Positions 32,295-43,569 of a stretch of 64,000 nt of DNA are shown in pieces (position 1 is the first letter of the stretch; each line of letters starts with the position of its first letter). The notes below the pieces were generated by a model. The model saw nothing but the letters and a program-made list of their open reading frames with translations. It was not told where the DNA came from and searched no databases. Location: positions 16,505,002 through 16,569,001 of the forward strand of contig OX393562.1 in assembly GCA_947652115.1 (NCBI GenBank), read 5' to 3'. Source of the stretch: Blastomussa wellsi (Eukaryota; Cnidaria; Anthozoa; Scleractinia; Plerogyridae). The translations under genes were made by a program, and so were the position numbers.

Positions 32295-32937
32295 TCCTGT
32301 ATCTTCGTTTCAAATGTATTTTAGATATCACTCAAACATCCGGTCTCAATGAATGGATGTTATAAAAGCACCGCGAGAAAATAACGACACAGTTTTTCAA
32401 CTGTTTAAAAATTAAGCGTGCTTGTCATGTAGTTTGCTTGTGGTTTATACGCACCAGCTACGACTGGGCAGCCAGTAAAAATGATTGAATATATGATGAA
32501 CATTACGATTTCCTTAATTTTACACTAACATTTGTATTTTGGGAGCAAAAAATGATGTCTGTGAAAATTGCGCACGTCGGGCAGATCTAATTATAATGGT
32601 TATGATTAATAACGTGTAAACTCTTCTAAAAACTTGGGCGATGTAGCAGCTTTCCTAACATATAATGTGATTGGTTTGATACCCTAGCCCTAAACAAAAG
32701 ACTCAACAATTGAAACAATGACTTTGTCTTGAAAACAATAGAAGCTGCTTACAATAACAAACAAAAGTAGTTTTGGATAGCTGCTACACTACAAAAACTT
32801 ACTATCAACGTCGACTACTTGCATGTAATTTTTAGTTTTGGTTAGTTAATTCCACTAATTACTGCCACTTTGATAAAAAAAGGTGGTGAGAATGCAACAT
32901 GCCTAAAAGCCTGCTCTTACTTATTTGCACAAAAATT
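32295..32937. other. Intergenic, repeat debris only
   Basis: Contains a CCCTAGCCCTAAACAAAAG block (about 32680) like those at 6265 and 12085. No gene seen. Confidence 0.4.
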
Positions 32938-34994
32938 TTATTTCTTTTTGTCTTTCTTCTCCCTTCCCATAAGATAAAACTCATTATTTGGACGCATGTT
33001 GGTTAAATGAGCCATTCTATTGGACAATGCAAAGAGCCCCGCAATGGCGCCAATATCCCAAGCATCCTCACTATTCAAGCCATGCTTTTCTAAAGCTGTT
33101 AAATGTGTGTCTTCCACAGTTTTGGACTTGGAAACACGCATTGCAAACTTAAGAATGGCCCTTTCTCTTTCTGTCAGGTCAGCACATTGCCAATTACTTG
33201 CCACCTAGAAAAAAAACACATAACAAAATAAATGACTTTTTGTTCAAAATTCTCAGAAGTATTATGTAATGTTGCAAAACCTTTTCATTTTATTTCAAAT
33301 TACGAAATTATTAGCACCTTACGAATCGTACTTCCTGACTTCTCTTCTCTCAAATTCCTAACCCCAAGTTTACTTATTAAAATGGTTAATATTAGCTAAC
33401 CATGACCTGACTGAATAAAATGTGGTGATTTTACCTGGTCACCCAGCAGAGGATTTTTTGAGTAGATCCTTAACAGGGCACCATGTGCCACAATACAGTA
33501 CATGCAGTTGTTCGCTGAACTTGTTGCGACCACAATCATCTCTTTCTCAGCTTTTGTAAGATTTCCCTCTCTCAGCATCAGGGCGTCATAATACATGAAA
33601 AAAGCTCGAAATTCATCAGGTCGATGAGCTAGAACTTTGAAGACATTTGGTAAGAAGCCACTCTAGAAAGCAACAAAATGCAAGTTTGTTAGTAACTGCA
33701 CTGCAGCAGTATACACAATCACTGAACCTTTTAATCCCAAAAGAAAGTGAATGAGATCACTTAGGTTTTCATTGTCTAAACAGAAAATAATAACATTAGA
33801 TATCTTACTGAATAAACTCATGTGATATGAATAGTGCAAATTCAGCAAATTTCTGAGAACATGTGTGATAATGGTATTACCTGGTATTTATTTACAGTAT
33901 TAACATAAAAGTCAAAAATCCCTCTTTTGAAACAATCTTGGTATTTTCGAGCTTCAAGTGGACGGACATTTTTTAGTCATTTTGAACATTTTCTAGTCAG
34001 TTATAGGCTAAATCTGCTTCAAATTTCTCCAAAATGCTTTTGCAAAATAAAGACATGCCAGGTTTTTCACTAGCATCGCATTTAACAACATTTTAGCTAG
34101 GCCATGCGCACAAATCAATATTTGGACGAGAAAGTGACCCACCTCTTTAGGCTTTTTGATTTCTTTATTTTTTTCGCTTTTCCTTTCTCCTTTTTTCATA
34201 TCTTTTTATGCTTTTGTTGGCCTTTTATTGGGCTTGCTTTTGGTTCAAGAATTGCCAAGGAAGCATCAATGAGACGGGAAATACTTAACATGGAGTAGCC
34301 AAGGGTAAGTGAGAGAAATTTTCCTCCTAGTGTTTTCGTGCATATTTCAAGCTCCATTAGCCCAATCAATATCATCTCGGTATCATTGGAAAGCTCTTTC
34401 TCTCCTGAAGTACTGGGGTAAAAGGGATTCCTATTTTGGTCAAAGCTGATGACGTCAGAAGCAGAACAAAGGTCAAGGTATGTCATGGCCGGTTTAGGAG
34501 TCAGTGGGTTAAGTGATCTGTGGTGCTAAATTTTGTAGAACAAGGAAGGGGTCTTATTGGAGACAAGTCACTTGTTTTGGCGCTTATACTTTACCCACAT
34601 ATCTCTGTAGTGCCTAAACTAACCGAAAACCAAGAAGATTGTGTATGGTAAGTTGCCTTTAATGGGTAACTCTGAAGGCATATATATATATATCATATAT
34701 CATATGTTGAAAGAAAATAATTAATGTAAAATATAATACTTGTCAATTCACGGTACAAATCAGTTAATGAAAACATGATTTTGTACATTGTACCTTTTCC
34801 TGAACTTCTCTCATTGTCTCCTGAATATCGTTCGGTAATGTGTCAATAACTGGTACAGGAAAGCGACTTATCGGCTTATCTTCACTCAGATACCTTTTCC
34901 TCGTTGCAGCAACAAGTTTTTGAGAGAAGATCCTTCCTCTGAACAGAGGAATTGACCTGAAGTGTCTCACTCTGCCAACAAGATAAGAAGCCAT
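32938..34994 (-). CDS. AhpD-like/carboxymuconolactone decarboxylase family protein, probably mitochondrial
   Basis: Three coding exons: 34794-34994, 33435-33662 and 32938-33204, all in phase 0, giving 231 residues. The start MASYLVGRVRHFRSIPLFRG begins a basic, hydroxylated, acid-poor presequence typical of mitochondrial import (inference). The domain follows with LTKAEKEMIVVATSSANNC and CMYCIVAHGALLRI. The C-x2-C-x3-H arrangement is the redox site of AhpD-type peroxidase-related enzymes, which reduce peroxides or partner thiols. The C-terminal exon is helical (LTERERAILKFAMRVSKS) and ends in a lysine-rich tail. The family is frequent in bacteria and scattered in invertebrates; the true substrate is unknown. 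It is divergent from ARL3 with 193 bp between start codons. An earlier in-frame ATG at 35123 would overlap the promoter and is less likely. Confidence 0.85.
34679..34704. repeat. AT dinucleotide microsatellite
   Basis: (TA)n followed by TCATATATCATATG. It lies in the first intron of the AhpD-like gene, about 90 bp after exon 1 in the sense direction. Confidence 0.8.
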
Positions 34995-35187
34995 GATCAA
35001 CAACTTACAGAAACTGCCTGTTACACGAAGTATAAATGCAATTTGTGAATCGCCCGCTGCTTTTTTGGTTCGTGCCCAGTTTTCCCTATAACGGGTTTCA
35101 GCCCGTGACGTCACGCTTAGCACCCCGAGTTCAGTTGCTACACAATATTCGAGCGTTGCTGGTTTACTTTCGTGATTTTCTCCCAGA
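34995..35187. promoter_or_regulatory. Bidirectional promoter, AhpD-like gene / ARL3
   Basis: 193 bp between two start codons on opposite strands. It contains the palindromic CRE TGACGTCA at 35106-35113 and no TATA box near either gene, as in many housekeeping divergent promoters. Confidence 0.65.
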
Positions 35188-38100
35188 ATGGTAAGTTTGT
35201 TATTGTCAAAATCGTTACACTTTTGGACCTACGTGGCTAAGAGTAATTTTTTCAGGGTCTGCTTTCGCTGCTGCGCAAGTTGAAGTCGAGTAGTAACAAA
35301 GAACTAAAGCTTCTTTTCCTTGGTTTGGACAATGCCGGGAAAACGACGATTTTGAAGCAGTTAGCTTCGGAGAACATTGAGCACATCACACCAACACAGG
35401 TATTTGACTTTGTTATCGTTAGAAAAGGTAAAGGCCAGTGCTCTAAGAAGAGTTTGATTTTTTTTTCAGGGATTTAACATTAAATCTGTTGTATCTGATG
35501 GATTTACATTAAACGTATGGGATATAGGAGGTAAGAACAGCATTAATTCACGAATTCTTTAAGCTTAATTTTACAAGACTTTATACAAGGCACATCTTTA
35601 ACTTTATAAGTGACAAGTGCTAGGCTTATATGTCTTTACAAGTTTTTTATATTCAGAAATGGTTGTTTTACTTTTTACAGGGCAGAGGTCCATTAGGCCG
35701 TATTGGAGAAATTATTTTGAACAAGTCGAAGCTCTGGTGGGTGTTAATTAACTTGTGACAACTTTTTTACAATAAAATTTTATACTCGTTTTCAGAATGA
35801 AACACTTCAGAAAACCATAAGGTTATCATGCCCAATAAATTTGTCGTGGGAATGCTACAATGCGTTCAATTACATTTAAATCTTTTCGTATTATTTTACT
35901 CATATCGTGTTCGTCTTTGCGTCTTTGCAGGTATATGTTATAGATAGCACTGATCGAAAGAGATTAGAAGAAACAGGTCTAGTAAGTCAATTTTAGATAT
36001 CCAGCTACTTTTGCTTGAGAAGGGTGAATGGAGTACCCTTTTGCTTACATATATTGGTATGTGTCAGGTGTCTAATCTTGCATAATATTTATAAATGGCC
36101 TATGAATCTGAAAATACATCTTCTGTGTAGTTGCTGCAAAGCCTTAATTAGCAAAGCAGCAACACTATCTGTGACAGTCCGTGTGGGGCCTGGACACTTA
36201 ATATACTTGACTGACACTACCAGATTTTTTGGGTGGTGATGATTTTGAGTAGATGCAGTAAGGAAGATCAGTGGCAGTGGTTGGGTTTTGCATTATGATG
36301 CAACACGTGCAAAGCTTGCTGGTAGTTGTAGTCAAGTCACGTGGACCTTGTGCAAGATCACGTCACTGCACAAAGCAAGTAAGCTGTGAGTAAAAATTCA
36401 TTGTTTCAGTGGGTTTGAAGACCAAAAGACATTGAACCATTTTGTTGTGAACAACTAAGACAATGGTTAAAGTGTAGGCAGGGTTCATATGCACCTTGAA
36501 TCTGAGAATAAAACCGGTCGCGAGACACTTCAATCTCCCAAATCATTCTAAGCAACATATGGCAGTCTGCGGCCTTTCCCTTCACCAAGGAAGCACGGAA
36601 AGCCGCAAAACTCTAGAACAAAAATTTATTTTTCAAATCGGCACTCTAAATCCTCACAGTATCAACGAACGCTTTTCATTCAGCTAATTTATTTTGTTGT
36701 TTTCACGTTACCAGCCACCAACCAATAGCGAAGCTCCATCGTTCTGTATATAAACCACACACCACCCACAATTCCTTGATTCACTCCGATGAAGGGCTAA
36801 TGCTCAAAACGTCAGCTCTCGAATCTCTTTACGGTGGCCCATTCACATTATCAGCCCAGTTGATAAAACCAAATTATATTGTTATACTTCCCACCGACGG
36901 AGCACCACAACTTACCCCCTCAAGACTTTTACCTGTCTGGTAGGCACACTCGCTACCAAGAGCAGCTGATTAACGCTGGATTTTGCCGTGTGTTGAGTCC
37001 TTGAAAAATGGAAGATGTGTCCTTTAAAAGTCTTTGAATTTTTAGTCCAAGAAAGAGTATGAACCCTGTGTAGAAAACCTTCCCCAATGGGAGAGATTGG
37101 AGATATCTTACATAAAACTGCCACTTAGCAATGTTCTCATTTTATCATAGACAAGTCAAGTTTTTTCACTTATTTATTGTGAAGATTTCATCAATTCCAA
37201 TTGAAAATCCTTCATTGCTGAAAAACAAAGTTCAAAAACACTCCAGGTCATTCGCGCTAAAAAGAATAATTCTCACTGGGTTAAAGTTTCTTAGTCAAGC
37301 TGATCGTCCATAACTTATAATAAGCAATCACTTTCCACTTTGCTGTATGGTCCTGTATGGTAGATCTGTATGTTCTCTTATTAAACAGTGCAAAATAAAA
37401 CTTCCTTGGCCTAGATGACTGTTGTAATTACATGATTTCTTGGGTACATGCAATAAAACAAGTTATTTTGTTACATTCTTTTTTGATTACCTATTATCTT
37501 ACACTCTTTCCTTCCCTTGCTATTACTGAGTTTCTTCATTTTCACATTCAGGCATTAACTTGCACTCAATGTGCAACAAAGTTTCCAGAAATAAATTATC
37601 ATCAACATCGTCATCATCACCATCATTTCCGTTATTATTCTTTTAACTCAAATCGCAGCAGTTGACTTGCTATAAGCAAGTACTATGCCTGTGGGTATAT
37701 GAATGTTTGGTAATCAAACCCAATGAAACACTGATTGCTTGAGCTGTCGGCTGAATGGTAGACTATATGAAGTCGGTGTTTTGTCTAAGGGTCGGAGAAT
37801 GGGTGAACACAACAAGGAAGTATCGACAGGAGGGGTTTGGGGCGAGTACTACTGACTCTTGCCGTTTTGGGGATTTCTCTGTCAGCCCAGCTGTGGAGAA
37901 GCTGATTGGCCAGTCTAAGTTGCACATGAGGAATGGCATCACAGACCTTTATGCAGCAGATCAACTGTCTTTTTAATTTGTACTAAACAATACTTCTCTG
38001 TAACAAGATTAAGCAGAGCACCTAAGTCAAGTGTTGTTTGGTTGTGTTGAATAAATTTAGCACTGCACTAATGCTCATCAGCTCATCAGCTTCTCCACTG

Positions 38101-41100
38101 CTGGGAGAACAGGCATCCTCGAAAATGCAAAGGTCTGTTTTTCTCGCCTTGATCCCTCCTCATGAGCCTAAGTTACCCTATACTACACTCCCTGGACCTG
38201 GTAAATGGCTTTAGCTCACCACGAGTTCTCATAGCTCAGTTGGTTAGAGCACCCATCTGATGATCTGGGAGTTCGTGGGTTTGAATCCTGTTGGGGACTC
38301 GGCATTTTTCTTTGTCCCATGCTCATGTCATAACTGACCATTTCATCTTTATCATTTGTTCACCCAGCTGGAAAATTTACCATCTATCAAATTTATTTCT
38401 TATTAAATAATGCTAATAATTTTAATAAACATCTGAAATTTGTACCCCTAAAAGAGACAAATGTGCCACAAGGTTTTAAATTTATATTTGATCAATGCAA
38501 CCTAGCAGCGGATATTTCCTTTTCAGGAATTAGAGGAGTTGTTAGCAGAGGAAAAATTGAGTGGGGTGCCTGTACTTGTTTTTGCAAATAAACAGGATCT
38601 TTTCAGTGCCTTACCAGCTGACCAGGTAACAGAAGAATTAACTAAAGACAGTTTCTGAGGCTGAACATTTGAGCAATAAAAGCCAAAATAGTTGGCTCTA
38701 TGCAGGATGGATAATTATCAAAACAGCTTTTTCATAGGCTAAAAGCCTATGAAAATCAAGAGGCTCATAGACTTATCTTATAGACTTATCAAGAGTCTTA
38801 TAGACACCAAGGAATCAGTAAATATTAATCCCTGAATTGCCAAGATATAATCGCAAGATGTAAACTTTTGTGAAATTGCTGTCAACACAAGTCATATCAA
38901 CTTGGATTGCAGAGTGCTTATTATTACAATCATGGAGTTCATAGTAACCAGGTTTGGCCTTCAGTTAGAACACTCAAACCATGAACACCTGAATTTGTTT
39001 TACATTTTTTATGATTAGCCAATGAGCATCCCTCTTTAAAACAAAGAGGATTGGTGTTTCTTAGGCACTAAAAACGTTAATCCTTTTGTGTAGATGAAGA
39101 GGTCTCACTGGATTTAATCAAACAAAAAAATGTGCAGAAAAGTCAAGTGTTCTATCTTTCAAAAGATGTAATTTTTAGGGATGGTTTATTTTGGAGCTTG
39201 GACTAATCCAACTACTGGTACCTTGAACTGGATAAGCAGGAATAGATGTTTGTCTCCCACCAGTGTGCCCCGAGTTTGAATCCTGGACCCCGCTTCATAT
39301 GTGGCTTGAGTTTGGTGTTGGTTGTCATCTCCCTCCAAGGGTTTATCTTCGGGTTCACCAGTTTTCCTCTCTCCTCAAAAACCAACATTTCTAAATTCAA
39401 GTTCCACTTTGACAGAGGACCAGCATGAAAACCAGCTGAGGCTGATGTGACTTCCTCTCTAAATATTGTTATTTTTTGTTTAAACTATAATTTTTTTTTA
39501 CTAATGTTTCTGTTATGTTTCTCTGTAACTAAATACAGATTTCAAATGCTTTAGAGCTTAACAGCATAAAGGACAGGACCTGGCAAATTCACCCATGTTC
39601 AGCGAAAACAGGAGAGGGTGTAAAAGTAAGTTGTAGCCAGTAATAATCTGAATTTTCCACTGGCAGAGAAGCAAAAGATAATAAGTGATTGTATAATGAT
39701 TACATTTACAACAATTAATAATAAAAACGGTATCATTGACAAATGGTGAGGAAGCCTAATAAAAACTCTGTTATTGGGAATGTTTATGACGTCATAGCGG
39801 TTACTATGGCAACACCTCAACAGTGACAAAAGAACCCCCAAATTTTGGTTTTTGCCAATTATCTTTAAAACTAAGTCAGTGGCCTACCATTTTTATTTCG
39901 TTATTTAAAAGCTTTCTTAATTCTGTATTTTGTCTGCCAGTATTAGAAAAATCTGTGTTATGGAAATTTAGCTATATTAAAAAAGGCTTTTTATAAATTA
40001 CAAGAAATTCTACCACACAGTTTTTGCCCAAACTTTTCTATTTGAATCAGCGTACTGAATGTTAACCACATGCAAAAAATCAAGGTAGGTCACTGAGTTA
40101 ATTTTCGAAATTAAAAAGAAATGTTTTTCGCACGCTTCATTTCCGGTTTAGCCGATTTGAGATGTAGGGCGTGCATGTTTAATGGCAATTTGGATCCCAA
40201 GCTGTCGCGAGCAATGAAAGCGCGCACGCAGCTGAAAACCCTTACGAGCCTCCTTAAGTGCTTTTCATTCATAGAAGGAGGCTTAAAAAGAATGCCGACA
40301 CAACAAGCAATCGATTTTTAGTTCAAAGTAAGCTTATTTCCATAGATAAGACTTGTTTTTATCCAGTTTTTATAATCTGTTTTGGTGCTACATTTGTGCT
40401 TTTTAATTTCTTTCTTTCATTATTGATGAACTTTTCGGAGAGTGTGGTTCATTGTAGCAAAGTAATTTTTTGCAGTGTCTGGCTACAGACTTCTCGGCTA
40501 TCTGTCCATTCTTTGCTTTGCTTGTGTTCTACTTTCCTTCTCTTTCCAACTACTGATCCAGGAGACTTTAAACCGCAGGATTCCGGGATCCTGGTTTTCC
40601 TTGTCGAGTTCCTGGCTGCTTTCCTGTTTTGAGATGAAATTCTCCTGCACTGTGTTGCGCACTTCGAGCAAACACACAAAGATAAATAAGGTTCAGAATT
40701 TAAACAAACTTCAAGAGTTCCAGTAATTATTTCCTGAAGGAGAAATTTCCAGCATCGGCCTTTGTAGATTTGGAAAGATTTTCGCTCGAAATATATGGCC
40801 ATTCACTTTAAAGTTGATAAAAGAGCTAGAGGTGGAGCTGTTATTTACAAGCTGTCATGTTTTGATTGGATTTTTTAATGGGTTTAACGAATTGAGGGTA
40901 GAGTTACTCTGAACGCGTCGGTTACAGCTAAGATGGCAGTCCCTTCCTTTTCCTCTTCCCACCTCTCCCCACGCCCCCTTCGCCCATTCGCTCCAGTTTT
41001 CTGCTTTCACTCACCTATTTCGTGCGCCCTCGCGACTATCTAGAAAGGGACTGCTTGCAGTCTACATTTAGCACTACCCAATGCTCCAAAATTGCTTGCC

Positions 41101-42079
41101 TCCTGATGCTGTATTTCGCTTACATCTGGAGTGGGGAGAGGGGCTATTATTGCATGGTTTTTATTAAGGGGAATTTGAGGGATTATTTTCAGGAGTACTT
41201 TTTTTTTGGGGGGGGGGGAGGGGGTGGGGAGGGAGACAGAATCCCAACCAGGCCTAAAGCTTGGTCAGAGTTTGACTTTCAATAGACCTTTTTTGCTTGG
41301 GTGTGTTTGTTGCCCAATTACAATGTGACATTCCCTACTGCCTAGAGAATTGTTCTTTTATCCATCCAAAAATAATTTATTCAAATACATGCAACTACCT
41401 ACTTGAAAATTTGAAAGCAAGAATCCTCAATCAAAATTATCCCTGACAAGCCTTCATAGAACCTGTGTGCTCATGGCTGTTCTGGTATTCCTGGCTTTAT
41501 TAAATGCCTTCAAAAACACAATTCAAAATTAGGTCAAAATCGAACTGGCATTAATGCCCCATTTGTAGTTTTTTGCCGCTGTGAATTTTAATTACCTTAC
41601 AACTTACAGCAATGGAGTATGTATATTTTTGCAACACCAGTGTGTCCCTTTGGCATCCATGGTATAAATATCATGACGGTTGACTTAGCTGTGCTGACTA
41701 GTTTGTCATAATTTTTTTACATAGTTTATCACAATGTCTTCAAGTTGTTCCAGGGCATAAAAAGTTTCCTGATATACCAATTAATTGTCAGATAGATCTT
41801 TGTACTCTATAACTTTAAACTGCAAATTTAGATCAGCTGTTACCCATGACGGACTAGTACGCATTGTGCATGTCAACTGCAGTCGCCATGTTTTATGTAT
41901 CAGACAATGGTGCCTCGATCCTGTGTTTATTAAAACAATAACAAACACGTGCAGTGCATAGTGGTCTGGCATAAGTCTTTTTTATGGAATATAATGCATC
42001 ATTTTTATTCATATATTTAATATCTTTTTTTTTTCAGGAGGGAATGGAATGGGTTGTGAAGTTTGTTTCGAAGAAATGA
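35188..42079 (+). CDS. ARL3: ARF-like GTPase ARL3
   Basis: Small GTPase that releases lipidated cargo from PDE6D and UNC119 carriers into cilia. Coding exons: 35188-35190, 35256-35399, 35470-35530, 35681-35736, 35931-35981, 38527-38625, 39539-39625, 42038-42079, giving 180 residues (human ARL3 has 182). G motifs are all present: GLDNAGKT (P-loop), the switch I threonine in HITPTQGFN, WDIGGQ (with the catalytic Gln), NKQD and the SAK box. The N terminus [12 protein letters not shown] and FNIKSV resemble ARL3 more than ARL2. The first coding exon is only the ATG, directly followed by GTAAGT. Exon 4 ends at CTG|GTGGGT and exon 5 restores AL-VYVIDS. The downstream intron (35982-38526) is full of repeats, including a Penelope-like remnant. 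The gene is intact. Confidence 0.95.
36480..36925 (+). mobile_element. 3' end of a Penelope-like retroelement
   Basis: An open stretch at 36496-36687 reads [20 protein letters not shown] ... [19 protein letters not shown], which I recognise as the C-terminal region (GIY-YIG endonuclease part) of Penelope-like ORFs. It is followed by the terminal sequence also found at 20165, 29163 and 43375, ending ACCCCCTC near 36925. The 5' part and the reverse transcriptase are missing. It sits in an ARL3 intron in sense orientation. Confidence 0.65.
36783..36826 (+). ncRNA. Hammerhead-ribozyme-like motif, probably inactive
   Basis: CTCCGATGAAGGGCTAATG with CTCAAAACGTCAGC, and at 20227 CTCCGACGAAGAGCTAACG with CTCGAAACGTCAGC, follow the order core - stem II - GAAAC - GTC. 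At 20227 stem I (GCT/AGC) and stem II (GAGC/GCTC) can form. Penelope-like elements are known to carry hammerheads. The core U4 of CUGANGA is C here, an extra A follows, and stem III has no loop, so activity is doubtful. Confidence 0.3.
38223..38300 (+). repeat. tRNA-like sequence (SINE head or tRNA pseudogene)
   Basis: GAGTTCT at the start pairs with GGGACTC at the end. TAGCTCAGTTGGTTAGAGC is a perfect D-arm and GGGTTTGAATCC a good T-arm. The anticodon stem pairs only four bases around a 10-base loop (CCCA...TGGG), unlike a working tRNA. Confidence 0.55.
39220..39470 (+). repeat. SINE-like fragment
   Basis: CCTCTCTCCTCAAAAACCAAC followed by ATTTCTAAATTCAAGTTC resembles a core segment I know from coral SINEs. 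The preceding GTTTGAATCCTGGACCC resembles a B-box. Head and tail borders are uncertain. Confidence 0.4.
41195..41235. repeat. G-rich homopolymer tract
   Basis: A T run followed by 12 G and several shorter G runs, in the last ARL3 intron. It has potential to form a G-quadruplex and is prone to length error. Confidence 0.7.
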
Positions 42080-42122
42080 TATCTGTAGCATTGCCCAAGC
42101 TAATAATTTCAATCCATTTTAA

Positions 42123-42507
42123 AGTACACCTAACCCCAAAATATTTTTATTTTGCTAAAATATACCTTTGCACCTTTTGTTTCTCCTTTTGCCAAAAACT
42201 GTGCATCATATGTTCCACGACCGAGTCAGAAGGGGCGTGGGTCTATTCCTGATTTGACGTCACAAAATGATTTGCATTGCATCAAAAATGCATGCAAACA
42301 TGCATGAAATCGGGAATAGACAAACAAGCATGTCAAATCGGGAATAGACCCATGTCCCTTCTGACTTGGTCGTGGAACAAATGATGCACAGTTTATCGTA
42401 ACTTTTGAATGCTATAAATAGTCAGAATTTGGTAAAAAGGTGCAATTCGTTTCAAATTGGTGCAAAGGTTTATTCTAGCGAAAAAATATTTTGGGGTTAG
42501 GTGCACT
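42123..42507. mobile_element. TTAA-target foldback MITE
   Basis: Ends AGTACACCTAACCCCAAAA and the complement (GGGGTTAGGTGCACT), flanked by TTAA at 42119-42122 and 42508-42511. The arms are mirrored almost throughout, including AGAAGGGGCGTGGGTCTATT. TTAA targets are used by piggyBac and Kolobok elements. It lies 40 bp after the ARL3 stop codon. Confidence 0.8.
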
Positions 42508-43090
42508 TTAAAACACTTGTAAGAATTTAATTTTCATCTCATTGCAATCTGCCACACTATATAGTAGCACATACGTGTTCACATTGTCTGTCAACTAATG
42601 TGCTAGCTAAGTGCTGGCACTTTGCATAAGCGTGCTAGACCAACTTAATGTTTAACAGGGTGGTCTGATCGCCTGGTTATAATTGTTTTGTGAAACAGGA
42701 TATAGCTGCCTTCCTTACAATACAATTGGTAATCTATCAGTTTAACATAATGTGAGGCTGCAAGAAAACTGTTGTTGGGAAATAATTTTATCGATAAACT
42801 TCACATAAATCTTGTTTGATTGTCAGATTAGTCTTGTAAAAAACAATTCAATATCAAGACATTTAACTAATTTATTGTAGCAATCTGCTGGATAGAGTGA
42901 GAGAGGCCTTAATCTGTACAAAGCAACTGGAAATGCAATGGTGGTTCACATTAGAACTCATTTGTCCTGCTGTAGAGACAAAATCAGGTCTAATATTATC
43001 CAATATTATTGAAACCTCTGTTGAATCGTGAGTTAAATATTTTGAACTATGTGTAATATTATTTACAAAACTGTGGTCCATGATCATTTT

Positions 43091-43563
43091 AAAGGGGCAC
43101 TGTTACCGGGGTTTTGCTGTTTTTAGTTTCATTCATGCATTGCACGACCTGGTACTTTACTCATGCTTAAAATGCTTCTGATGGACTAATAATAAGATAT
43201 CAAACTAACTGTGGTTCAGAGAGTAAACCATAATGAATTTCTGGCGATATTTTCAAGGAATGGCTCTAGAATTTGAAAACACTGGCAAGTTTTTCAAATT
43301 TCGATCCACTTCCATCCTTGCCATCCTAAGTGACAGGTGGCAATAAACGGTTTCGGTGCAGTAACATTGTCCTAGGTCTAACGCTCGAAACGTCAGCACT
43401 TGAATCTCTTTACGGTGGCCAATTGACATTATCAACCCAGTTGATAAAACCAAATTATATTACTAGGTAACAAAACTACACCATTATGTTTGGGTGCCAT
43501 TAATGCAAGAACGTATTTCAGCATTTTTAAAATGACGCCAAAATACAGTGACAGTGCCCCTTT
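43091..43563. mobile_element. AAAGGGGCACTGT-ended element with nested Penelope-like piece
   Basis: Left terminus AAAGGGGCACTGT, right terminus ACAGTGCCCCTTT. At 43375-43465 the sequence CTAACGCTCGAAACGTCAGC through CAGTTGATAAAACCAAATT is a Penelope-like terminal piece inserted into it. Confidence 0.65.
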
Positions 43564-43569
43564 AAAGGG

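Noticed and set aside
37755..37976. 73-codon open frame in an ARL3 intron
   Set aside because: No family recognised and no splice context; possibly an old retroelement piece.
38223..38300. Functional tRNA gene
   Set aside because: D-arm, T-arm and acceptor look good, but the anticodon stem does not form with a 7-base loop. A SINE or pseudogene is more likely.
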